Below, in pieces: positions 29,904 through 37,797 of a stretch of 45,122 nt of DNA. The notes beneath the pieces are model-generated. The model was not told the DNA's origin. It saw only the letters and a program-made list of their open reading frames with translations, and made no database searches. Position numbers and translations under genes: made by a program. Within the stretch, counting starts at the first letter, position 1. Each line of letters begins with the position of its first letter. Origin of the DNA: an actinobacterium SCGC AAA028-A23 (GTDB taxonomy: Bacteria > Actinomycetota > Actinomycetes > Nanopelagicales > Nanopelagicaceae); contig KB900595.1 in NCBI GenBank assembly GCA_000378905.1, positions 1 through 45,122 of the forward strand, written 5' to 3'.

Positions 29904-30889
29904 CCTGCTAATTTCACATTTAGGTGCGGCTTAATCTCATCCGCTGCCGCTTTTCCATAAGCGGTTTCAAATCTAGTTAGAAACTCATCTTTACTAAATC
30001 GATACTCCTGTGTGCCAGTGGTTTCAATGCAATAGGTTGCAAGTAGGGAGCCAAGTTGTCCGCACCTTTCATGACCTAAGCCCCAAGAAAGGCCGGCAAT
30101 AAAGCCTGATCTAAAATTATCGCCAACTCCAGTGGGATCTAATTTTTCTTTTTCCTGTGGCACACCAACATAAATTGTTTCCTTGCCATGCTCTTCAATT
30201 TGAGCACCCTTCGATCCCAGAGTAACGACTCGAACCTGAACACGATCAAATAATTGGCGATCAGTCCAACCAGTTTTTTGGATTGCTAGAGCTAACTCAT
30301 ACTCATTCAAAAATAGATACCTTGCGCCCTCAATTAGTTGTGCAATCTCTTTGCCATCCATCCGCGCCATTTGTTGTGATGGATCAGCAGCAACTGGAAT
30401 ATTTAATGCTCTAGCCATTTCGGAGTAACGCATCATCGCCTCTGGATCATCTGGTGAAATAACCAACAGATCAAACTTTCCAGTTTTAGCAATGATTGGC
30501 TCTAACTCAATATTTCTAGCCTCGCTCATTGCGCCAGGAAAAAATGAGGCAATTTGATTTAGCTCAGTATCTGTTGTGACCATAAATGTTGCAGTGTGAA
30601 GTTTGTCAGAAACTAAAACATGTGAGGTATCAACCCCGTGGCGCTTAAGCCAAGCTTCATAATCAACCCAATCTCGACCAACTGCTGCAATTAGAATTGG
30701 ATTTAAACCGAGTGCACCCATTCCAAATGCGATATTGGCCCCACAACCACCTCTTCTAATTTCTAAGGTGTCGACTAAAAAAGATAGTGAAACTTTGGCG
30801 AGGGATCCGGCAACTAATGAATCGGTGAATTTTCCACCAAAACTCATGATGTGGTCGCCACCGACTGAGCCGGCGACCGCCACCTTCAT
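29900..30889 (-). CDS. PfkB-family carbohydrate/nucleoside kinase
   Basis: RRGGCGANIAFGMGALGLNPILIAAVGRDW, LDPTGVGDNFRSGFIAGLSWGL (PfkB signatures). Confidence 0.92.
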   Translation of the reverse strand: MKVAVAGSVGGDHIMSFGGKFTDSLVAGSLAKVSLSFLVDTLEIRRGGCGANIAFGMGALGLNPILIAAVGRDWVDYEAWLKRHGVDTSHVLVSDKLHTATFMVTTDTELNQIASFFPGAMSEARNIELEPIIAKTGKFDLLVISPDDPEAMMRYSEMARALNIPVAADPSQQMARMDGKEIAQLIEGARYLFLNEYELALAIQKTGWTDRQLFDRVQVRVVTLGSKGAQIEEHGKETIYVGVPQEKEKLDPTGVGDNFRSGFIAGLSWGLGHERCGQLGSLLATYCIETTGTQEYRFSKDEFLTRFETAYGKAAADEIKPHLNVKLAG

Positions 30890-30908
30890 ATCTGTTATTT
30901 AACTTAAA

Positions 30909-31277
30909 TTAGTTAAAAGAATCGCCGCAGGCGCATGAGCCTTGAGCATTTGGATTATCAATTGTGAAGCCTTGCTTCTCAATTGTGTCAACAAAATCGA
31001 TGCTTGCACCCATCAAATATGGTGTGCTCATTTTGTCAGTGACCACTTTTACTTTTTCTGCACCAAACTCAGTAATAGTGTCACCCTCAAGAGCGCGATC
31101 ATCAAAATAAAGCTGGTAGCGAAGTCCTGAGCATCCACCTGGTTGAACTGCAACACGAAGGCTTAGATCATCTCGACCTTCTTGTTTTAAAAGTGCTGAA
31201 ACCTTTTGGGCTGCAACATCAGTTAATGCAATACCAGTAGTTGTAGTTGTTGTACTTGTCTCTGTGCTCATACTCAC
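30909..31277 (-). CDS. A-type iron-sulfur cluster carrier/insertion protein (HesB/IscA/ErpA family)
   Basis: LRVAVQPGGCSGLRYQLYFDD, SIDFVDTIEKQGFTIDNPNAQGSCACGDSF. Confidence 0.93.
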   Translation of the reverse strand: MSMSTETSTTTTTTGIALTDVAAQKVSALLKQEGRDDLSLRVAVQPGGCSGLRYQLYFDDRALEGDTITEFGAEKVKVVTDKMSTPYLMGASIDFVDTIEKQGFTIDNPNAQGSCACGDSFN

Positions 31278-31368
31278 TTACTCTCCAATACCTAACTTAG
31301 GCTCATAGGCTACTAGTTCTTGCCAAGAATTTCTGCACCAAAACCTGTGAGCGTTTACACTTACTCAT

Positions 31369-32511
31369 ATGGGAATAAGCGATCTACTGCTGCTGGGAAG
31401 TGAGCAGGATCCAAATAGTGAGCGTGGAGTCTCCTGCGATGGAACTCTTCCCGCAGCAAGTGATCCGCAGTTGGTAGCCCGAGCGATTGCTGCCCGATCA
31501 TCCCTTGGTGATCGAGCCATGGTTTTAGGCCATCACTATCAACGTGATGAGGTTATTAATTTTGCAGATATTCGCGGAGATTCATTTAAATTGGCGCAAG
31601 CTGCAGCTGATAACAACAGAGCAGAATTTATCTTCTTTTGTGGTGTTCACTTCATGGCAGAAAGTGCTGACATTTTAACTTCGCCAAATCAAACTGTAAT
31701 TTTGCCAGACCTAGCTGCTGGTTGTTCAATGGCAGATATGGCAACTGCTTCACAGGTGCAAGATTGCTGGCAGGTATTAGAAAAATTAGGTGTTGCAAAA
31801 CAAACAATTCCAATTACATATATGAACTCATCAGCTGCCATTAAAGCATTTACTGGAAAAAACAATGGCGCAGTTTGCACCTCATCAAATGCTGCGCGGG
31901 CGATGAAGTGGGCATTTGAAAAGGCAGATAAAATCTTATTTCTACCAGATCAACATTTGGGCAGAAATACTGCAGTCTTATCTCTTGGTCTATCGCTGTC
32001 TGATTGCGTGGTCTTTAATCCTTGGAAAACCAATGGTGGTCTTACCGATGATCAGATTAAAAATGCCAAGGTAATCCTTTGGCGTGGGCATTGTTCAGTC
32101 CACGGTAGATTTTCAATGCAAAATATAAATGATATTCGGGCCAAGCTTTCCGGAGTTAAAGTGCTTGTGCATCCTGAGTGCCAACATGAGGTGGTTTCTA
32201 ATGCTGATGTTGTTGGCAGCACCGAGATGATCATCAAAACTGTGGAGCAATCTCCTGCTGGATCAAAATGGGCGATTGGAACTGAGTTAAACCTAGTCCA
32301 GCGTTTGGCCAAGGAGAACTTGGATAAGCAGATAGTTTTCTTAGATAAAACTGTGTGTTATTGCTCAACCATGAACCGAATTGACCTGCCACATTTAGTT
32401 TGGGCGATGGAATCATTGGTTTCTGGCCAAGTTGTTAATCAAATCAAGGTAAAAACTGAGGTTGCCACCTACGCAAAAGTTGCATTAGAGCGAATGTTGG
32501 CCCTACCTTAA
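31369..32511 (+). CDS. nadA: Quinolinate synthase A
   Basis: VLGHHYQRDEVINFADIRGDSFKLAQ, FFCGVHFMAESADIL, LPDLAAGCSMADMA, FLPDQHLGRN, VHPECQHEVVSNADVVGST, YCSTMNRIDLPHLVWAMESL. Confidence 0.96.
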   Translation: MGISDLLLLGSEQDPNSERGVSCDGTLPAASDPQLVARAIAARSSLGDRAMVLGHHYQRDEVINFADIRGDSFKLAQAAADNNRAEFIFFCGVHFMAESADILTSPNQTVILPDLAAGCSMADMATASQVQDCWQVLEKLGVAKQTIPITYMNSSAAIKAFTGKNNGAVCTSSNAARAMKWAFEKADKILFLPDQHLGRNTAVLSLGLSLSDCVVFNPWKTNGGLTDDQIKNAKVILWRGHCSVHGRFSMQNINDIRAKLSGVKVLVHPECQHEVVSNADVVGSTEMIIKTVEQSPAGSKWAIGTELNLVQRLAKENLDKQIVFLDKTVCYCSTMNRIDLPHLVWAMESLVSGQVVNQIKVKTEVATYAKVALERMLALP

Positions 32512-32515
32512 TCTC

Positions 32516-33043
32516 ATGTCCGAGAAAAAAGGTAAGCCCACTCCTAAGCGGAAAGTGGCAGAGGCAAAACTTAAGGTTTCATCGCTTTCTCCAAATGCAA
32601 GTAAAGAGGCTAAGAAAGCGTTAAAGGCTCAATCACGGATTCGTAGATTAGAAGCCAGAGCTGCATATATGCGTGGTGAGGAAAGTGCACTACCAATCCG
32701 AGACAGAGGTCCAGCACGTAGATTTGTTAGAAATTATGTTGATACTCGCAAATCAATTGCCGAGTACTTCCTAATAATTATCATGGTGGTTTTATTCTTA
32801 ACTGTAATTCCAATTCCAGTAGTGCAATTAGCTGCGGTTGCAGTGATGTACTCATCAATGATTTTTATAACACTAGATGGCATCTTGTTATCTAGAAGAA
32901 TTAAAAAACTTGTTAAAGAACAGTTCCCAAATGAGTCCACTAAGGGAATCGGCCTTTATGGCTGGATGCGAGCAACTCAACTTCGACGTCTTCGCGCCCC
33001 TGCCCCACAGGTTGAAATTGCTGGGCGAAAAAGAAAGAAGTAA
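32516..33043 (+). CDS. DUF3043-like membrane protein
   Basis: Lys/Arg-rich N-terminus, GPARRFVRNYVDTRKSIAEYF followed by two TM segments, GIGLYGWMRATQLRRLRAPAPQV. Confidence 0.8.
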   Translation: MSEKKGKPTPKRKVAEAKLKVSSLSPNASKEAKKALKAQSRIRRLEARAAYMRGEESALPIRDRGPARRFVRNYVDTRKSIAEYFLIIIMVVLFLTVIPIPVVQLAAVAVMYSSMIFITLDGILLSRRIKKLVKEQFPNESTKGIGLYGWMRATQLRRLRAPAPQVEIAGRKRKK

Positions 33044-34045
33044 TTAAGCCCTAGGTGTTGGGCTAACGGTTAATGCTGGATCGGTGGTGATTACGCCAGC
33101 TAATGCAGCATCTATCTCAGCCATAATTGATTTATCTAGCTTTACTCCTGAAGCCTTAGCATTCTCTTTGATCTGCGAAGGTTTGCTAGCGCCAATGATC
33201 GCACTGGAAACATTTGGATTTTGTAGCACCCAAGCAATCGCAAGCTGTGCCGGAGTTAAATCAACTTTTTTCGCAATTGGTATCAATTTTTGAACTGCAG
33301 AGAGAATATCCTCATTCATAAAGCGTGAGATCATATTTGCGCCACCTTTTTTATCGGTCGCGCGAGAGCCAGCAGGTGCTTTCTTGCCTGGCAAATACTT
33401 TCCACTTAATACTCCTTGAGCAATTGGTGACCAAACAATTTGGCCAATCCCCTCTTTCTCAGAAAGTGGCACAACCTGGGACTCAATTACCCGCCAAAGC
33501 ATTGAGTATTGAGGTTGGCTTGAGATAAATCGGTAATAGCCTTTTTGATCTTGGATTTTTAAAGCGGCTGCAATCTGCTCAGCATTCCATTCAGAAAAAC
33601 CAATGTATAAAACCTTGCCACTTCTGATCAAATCATCAAATGCACCTAAGGTCTCCTCCAGTGGAGTTTCATAATCAAAACGATGTGCTTGATAGAGATC
33701 AACATAATCTGTTTTTAAACGCTTAAGTGAGGCATTGCAGGACTCCATGATGTGTTTACGAGATAAGCCTCGATCATTCTTTCCAGTACCAGTTGGCCAA
33801 TACACCTTTGTGAATAATTCATAGGATTCTCGCTTAACACCCTTTAAAGCTTTGCCCATCACTGACTCAGCCCTTGTGCCTGCGTAAACATCTGCAGTAT
33901 CTAAAGTTGTAATGCCTAAATCCAACGCAGCTTTAACACACTTTATTGCCGACTGCTCTTCAACTTGTGAGCCGTGGGTGATCCAATTTCCATAGGTAAT
34001 CTCTGATACATACATTCCCGTACTGCCAAGCCGCCTATATTCCAT
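33044..34045 (-). CDS. Aldo/keto reductase family protein
   Basis: MEYRRLGSTGMYVSEITYGNW, LDTADVYAGTRAESVMGKALKG, DYVDLYQAHRFDYETPLEETLGAFDDLIRSGKVLYIGFSEW. Confidence 0.94.
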   Translation of the reverse strand: MEYRRLGSTGMYVSEITYGNWITHGSQVEEQSAIKCVKAALDLGITTLDTADVYAGTRAESVMGKALKGVKRESYELFTKVYWPTGTGKNDRGLSRKHIMESCNASLKRLKTDYVDLYQAHRFDYETPLEETLGAFDDLIRSGKVLYIGFSEWNAEQIAAALKIQDQKGYYRFISSQPQYSMLWRVIESQVVPLSEKEGIGQIVWSPIAQGVLSGKYLPGKKAPAGSRATDKKGGANMISRFMNEDILSAVQKLIPIAKKVDLTPAQLAIAWVLQNPNVSSAIIGASKPSQIKENAKASGVKLDKSIMAEIDAALAGVITTDPALTVSPTPRA

Positions 34046-34153
34046 AACGCAACCATAATCCGCTGCTTAGGTGATGGCAATCCGCGTGGTGAGTTGATTC
34101 AGGGTTACTTTGCCTGCAAACTCAGCCTCTCAACTTAATACTGAAATGATTTA

Positions 34154-34260
34154 AAAGTGTGCCTGGGGGAAGTCGGTGTAAATCCGACGCTGTCCCGCAA
34201 CCGTAAGAGATTAAAAATCTTAAGTCGGATTACCCAACACAACTTAGTTATTTACCACCC
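34154..34260 (+). ncRNA. Cobalamin (adenosylcobalamin) riboswitch aptamer
   Basis: Contains gtgcctgggggaagtcggtgtaaatccgacgctgtcccgcaaccgtaagag...agtcggattaccc: the conserved GGGAA..GGTG.AA.TCC..GCTG.CCCGCAAC.GTAA core and the AGTCGGA.TACCC 3' strand. Boundaries approximate. Confidence 0.95.
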
Positions 34261-34284
34261 GTCGAGGATTGCGGGGCGGGAATT

Positions 34285-34304
34285 CTCATCTAGATGAGTT
34301 TTTT
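34285..34304 (+). terminator. Putative intrinsic terminator/expression platform of the cobalamin riboswitch
   Basis: Perfect palindrome CTCATCTAGATGAG followed immediately by TTTTTT, between the aptamer and the ATG at 34340. Stem is short (5 bp plus CTAG loop). Confidence 0.5.
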
Positions 34305-34339
34305 CGCTTACGTGAAACTCTCACCTAGAGAGGCAACAC

Positions 34340-34867
34340 ATGTTTGAGAAAATGTTAAATGAGGGAAAGAAATTTTTCCCCGGAATCATTGCAGCAGCTG
34401 TAATAATTGGTGGAATAGTTTTTTACTCCGCGCAAACAACAGATAAATGCGTAAATGTAGTCATTGACTACGGCGTTCTTGATGCAGATGCTAAACCTTA
34501 TGAAAAATGTCTAGCCACCGATGGTGAAATCACCGCTCTTGAGTTAATGGAAAATTCAAATTTTAAAATCCAGGGCACAGACAAGTACGGAACGGCGGTA
34601 GTTTGTCGATTAAATAATCTACCTAAAGCAGATGAACCAATTGGTATTAAAGGCCATGAGGATTACATTGAAAGCTGCAAGGAGATGCCGGCTGAGTTTG
34701 CCTATTGGGCCGTTCTTGAAAAACGTAAACAAGCCATTCCTAACCCAGCTGATTTAAATACCAAATGGGCATGGGCTGAGGTCGGGGTCGCTGATCTAAA
34801 ACTAAATCACGGTGATTCAGTTGCCTTTGTCTTTGCCGATAATGGTAATGTTAAGTTTCCGGAGTAG
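34340..34867 (+). CDS. Membrane-anchored DUF4430/transcobalamin-like domain protein under cobalamin riboswitch control
   Basis: N-terminal TM anchor (FFPGIIAAAVIIGGIVFY) and extracytoplasmic domain with four cysteines. VNVVIDYGVL...ALELMENSNFKIQGTDKYGTAVVCRLNNLP...AYWAVL...WAWAEVGVADLKLNHGDSVAFVF resembles actinobacterial DUF4430-like proteins. Confidence 0.7.
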   Translation: MFEKMLNEGKKFFPGIIAAAVIIGGIVFYSAQTTDKCVNVVIDYGVLDADAKPYEKCLATDGEITALELMENSNFKIQGTDKYGTAVVCRLNNLPKADEPIGIKGHEDYIESCKEMPAEFAYWAVLEKRKQAIPNPADLNTKWAWAEVGVADLKLNHGDSVAFVFADNGNVKFPE

Positions 34868-34875
34868 GAGTCCAA

Positions 34876-35037
34876 ATGTTATCTAGCAATAATGCACCAG
34901 TAATTGTTCGCGTGGAAAAAACCACTGCGGGTAAGTCTTTGGTAGCAAAAGTTATTGGACTTTTTGCCCACCTTGGAGTTCTTTACACCGGCACAGTAAT
35001 CGCAGAGTACGCATGGCGTCTTTGGGCTGCTTGCTAA
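34876..35037 (+). CDS. 53-aa single-TM peptide, second gene of the cobalamin-riboswitch cassette (absent from the ORF track)
   Basis: Manual translation: MLSSNNAPVIVRVEKTTAGKSLVAKVIGLFAHLGVLYTGTVIAEYAWRLWAAC*. Preceded by taggag SD-like sequence, 8 nt after the upstream stop. Confidence 0.7.
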   Translation: MLSSNNAPVIVRVEKTTAGKSLVAKVIGLFAHLGVLYTGTVIAEYAWRLWAAC

Positions 35038-35063
35038 AAAAGTTTTAAAGAACTGGCTTGGCT

Positions 35064-36152
35064 TTATCTAACTTTAGATGGCACAAATGGAAGTGAAACC
35101 ACTGTAAAAGGTGCGTCAGCTCCCCGGATATCAATTAATAGTTGATCATCTTTTTTGACATTTGAATCGATCAAAGCCAAGCCAATTCCTTTTTTAAGGA
35201 TTGGCGAAAAGGTTCCGCTGGTAACAACTCCGATTTCATTACCTGCTAAGTCTTTAACTTTCATATCTTTGCGAGGAATCGCTCGATCATTTGCCAAAAT
35301 TGCCTTAAGTTTTAACTTAGTTCCGCCCTCTTTTTGCTTAACTAGAACATCTCTGCCACTAAATTTTGGTTTACTCCATCCAACTGCCCAACCAGCACTG
35401 GCTTGAACTGGTGAAATATCAAGTGAGAGCTCATGACCATGCAGTGGGTAGCCCATCTCTGTTCGCAAAATATCCCGAGCTCCCAATCCACAAATCTCGC
35501 CATTTAATTGATTCACAATTTGAACTAATTTATCCCACACTTTTTCTGCATCAGACCAAGTTGGAATAATCTCAAACCCAAGCTCACCGGTATAACCAGT
35601 TCGGCACAAAATCACATCAGCGGATTCGATTTTGGCAGATTTAAAAGCCATGTAATCAAGATCAGATTCGATCCCTAATAAACCCAAGGCTTTAACACTG
35701 TCTGGGCCTTGTAATGCTAAAACTGCATAATCCTTATGCTGATTTACTAGCGTTAAAGTTGATGGTGCACTTTCTTTTAGCATCTGGAAAACCGCTGTGG
35801 TGTTTGCAGCATTGGGAATCAAGAAAAGATCTGAATCCGAGTATTTGTAAACAATTAAATCATCGACCACTCCACCATTTTCATTGCAGAGCAGGTTGTA
35901 TTGAGCCTGACCTGCTTCGATACGGGTTAAATCATTTGTGACCATTTGATTCAAAAACGCAAGAGCACCCTCACCCTTAATTGATATTTTCCCAAGGTGT
36001 GAAACATCAAATAAACCAACTCGTTCGCGGACTGATGTGTACTCAGCAATTACGCCAGATTGTGCATACTCAATTGGCATTAACCAACCACCGAAATCGG
36101 CCATCTTGGCATTTAGCTGAAGATGACGATCTGAAAGAGGTGAGTTATTCAT
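35064..36152 (-). CDS. gcvT: Glycine cleavage system T protein (aminomethyltransferase)
   Basis: SPLSDRHLQLNAKMADFGGWLMPIEYAQSGVIAEYTSVRERVGLFDVSHLGKISIKG, CRTGYTGELGFEI, GLGARDILRTEMGYPLHGHEL. Confidence 0.95.
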   Translation of the reverse strand: MNNSPLSDRHLQLNAKMADFGGWLMPIEYAQSGVIAEYTSVRERVGLFDVSHLGKISIKGEGALAFLNQMVTNDLTRIEAGQAQYNLLCNENGGVVDDLIVYKYSDSDLFLIPNAANTTAVFQMLKESAPSTLTLVNQHKDYAVLALQGPDSVKALGLLGIESDLDYMAFKSAKIESADVILCRTGYTGELGFEIIPTWSDAEKVWDKLVQIVNQLNGEICGLGARDILRTEMGYPLHGHELSLDISPVQASAGWAVGWSKPKFSGRDVLVKQKEGGTKLKLKAILANDRAIPRKDMKVKDLAGNEIGVVTSGTFSPILKKGIGLALIDSNVKKDDQLLIDIRGADAPFTVVSLPFVPSKVR

Positions 36153-36258
36153 AGCGCAAATCTACACTCAAATACCGAATTATCACCTTTTTCTACAATC
36201 CCTTAGGATTGGCAGGTATTTGAAGTTCAAACTTTCCCCTCTGGCAAACAGGAGCGAT

Positions 36259-37743
36259 ATGGTCAAGGTTAAATTAACTACCAAAGTAGATAGCGATATC
36301 TTGGTGGTTGGACTTACCAAAGTAAATAACAAACTTCAGATTGAATCTAATGGAGCACAACTAGAAAGCGTCTCCTTACTTGCAACCTTAACTGCAATCG
36401 GTGCCACCGCAAAAGCCGATGAGGTTATTAAATTGCCGGGCAAAAATACCAAGTTAGTAATTTTCACCGGCTTAGGAGATGGCTCATCAAATTTAAATGC
36501 TGAAACTTTGCGTCGTGCAGCAGGAGCTGCCGCCAGAGAGCTGCATGGCCACAAGATGGCTACCTTTGCTTTGCCACATAAATCAGTAGTTGAGCTATCT
36601 GCAATTGCAGAGGGTGCAGCACTTGGTGCATATACATTTACTGAGTTCTTGGGCAACACAAAGGCAGAACAAAAGGCACCTCTTGGGTCTGTCAGTGTTT
36701 ACTCTAAATTTACCGAGACCGCTCAAGCAAAAGCGGCAGCAAAGCGTGCTGAAATTATCGCCGAGCAAACTTTTTTAGTACGAGATTTGATCAACACTCC
36801 GCCAAGTCATTTAACCCCAGATTCATTTTCGCAACGGCTTAAAAAACTATCCTCAAAGTACGGCGTCAAAGCTGAGATCATCACAGATAGTGCACTTAAA
36901 AAATCAGGCTTTGGTGGGATCATTGCTGTCGGTCAAGGATCAGCAAATCCGCCCAGACTTTTGCATGTCACATACTCCCCCGCAAAAGCTAAAAAGCGTT
37001 ATGCATTTGTTGGCAAGGGAATCACATTTGATACTGGTGGGCTAGCGTTAAAACCTGCCAATGGCATGGAAGCAATGAAATCTGATATGTCTGGGGCAGC
37101 CGCAGTTATCGGCGCCGTTTTTGCGATCGCACAATTAAAACTGCCTATTGCCGTAGATGGCTGGGCACCACTTGCTGAAAACATGGTTAGTGACAATGCC
37201 ACAAGACCAAGTGATGTTATTACTATTTATGGTGGAAAAACTGTTGAGGTTTTAAACCCAGATGCTGAAGGAAGATTGGTATTGGCAGATGCTTTAGTTA
37301 AAGCAGCAGAGGTTGGTAAAAAATCTGGAGGGTTGGATGGAATTATTGATGTTGCAACATTGACCGGAGCACAAGTGGTAGCACTTGGCACTAGAACCTC
37401 TGCAGTAATGACCAACAATGAAGAGTTTAGTAGTCAGTTTTTATTAGCAGCTGAGATTGCTGGTGAATCATTTTGGCCAATGCCACTTCCAGTAGAACTT
37501 AGAGCATCACTTGACTCCCCGGTTGCCGATCTAGCAAACATTGGCGATCGAATGGGTGGAATGTTGGTGGCTGGTTTATTCTTGAAAGAGTTTATTGACC
37601 CGCAAACTCCATGGCTTCACTTGGATATTGCAGGGCCTGCTTACAATGAAAAAAATGCACATGGCTATACGCCAGTTGGTGGCACCGGTATCGGTCTGCG
37701 CTCACTTGTGCAATTAGCTGAGTTGGCTTCATCACAATCATAA
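36259..37743 (+). CDS. pepA: Leucyl aminopeptidase (M17)
   Basis: VGKGITFDTGGLALKPANGMEAMKSDMSGAA, NPDAEGRLVLADAL. Start assigned to ATG at 36259, which has an upstream caggag SD; ORF track begins at 36220. Confidence 0.94.
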   Translation: MVKVKLTTKVDSDILVVGLTKVNNKLQIESNGAQLESVSLLATLTAIGATAKADEVIKLPGKNTKLVIFTGLGDGSSNLNAETLRRAAGAAARELHGHKMATFALPHKSVVELSAIAEGAALGAYTFTEFLGNTKAEQKAPLGSVSVYSKFTETAQAKAAAKRAEIIAEQTFLVRDLINTPPSHLTPDSFSQRLKKLSSKYGVKAEIITDSALKKSGFGGIIAVGQGSANPPRLLHVTYSPAKAKKRYAFVGKGITFDTGGLALKPANGMEAMKSDMSGAAAVIGAVFAIAQLKLPIAVDGWAPLAENMVSDNATRPSDVITIYGGKTVEVLNPDAEGRLVLADALVKAAEVGKKSGGLDGIIDVATLTGAQVVALGTRTSAVMTNNEEFSSQFLLAAEIAGESFWPMPLPVELRASLDSPVADLANIGDRMGGMLVAGLFLKEFIDPQTPWLHLDIAGPAYNEKNAHGYTPVGGTGIGLRSLVQLAELASSQS

Positions 37744-37797
37744 TGTCGGCAAACTGGCTGGTTTATCAGCAGGGTCAATTCGTGGCAGGATTACCTC

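Noticed and set aside
30898-30917. AT-only hairpin TTTAACT-TAAATT-AGTTAAA at the end of the ErpA/IscA-type gene, considered as a terminator
   Set aside because: Stem is almost entirely A/T, overlaps the stop codon, and lacks a convincing U-tract in the transcribed direction; too weak to call.
34046-34153. Region upstream of the riboswitch checked for a tRNA or second structured RNA
   Set aside because: No cloverleaf or known motif recognised by eye; most likely promoter/leader DNA.
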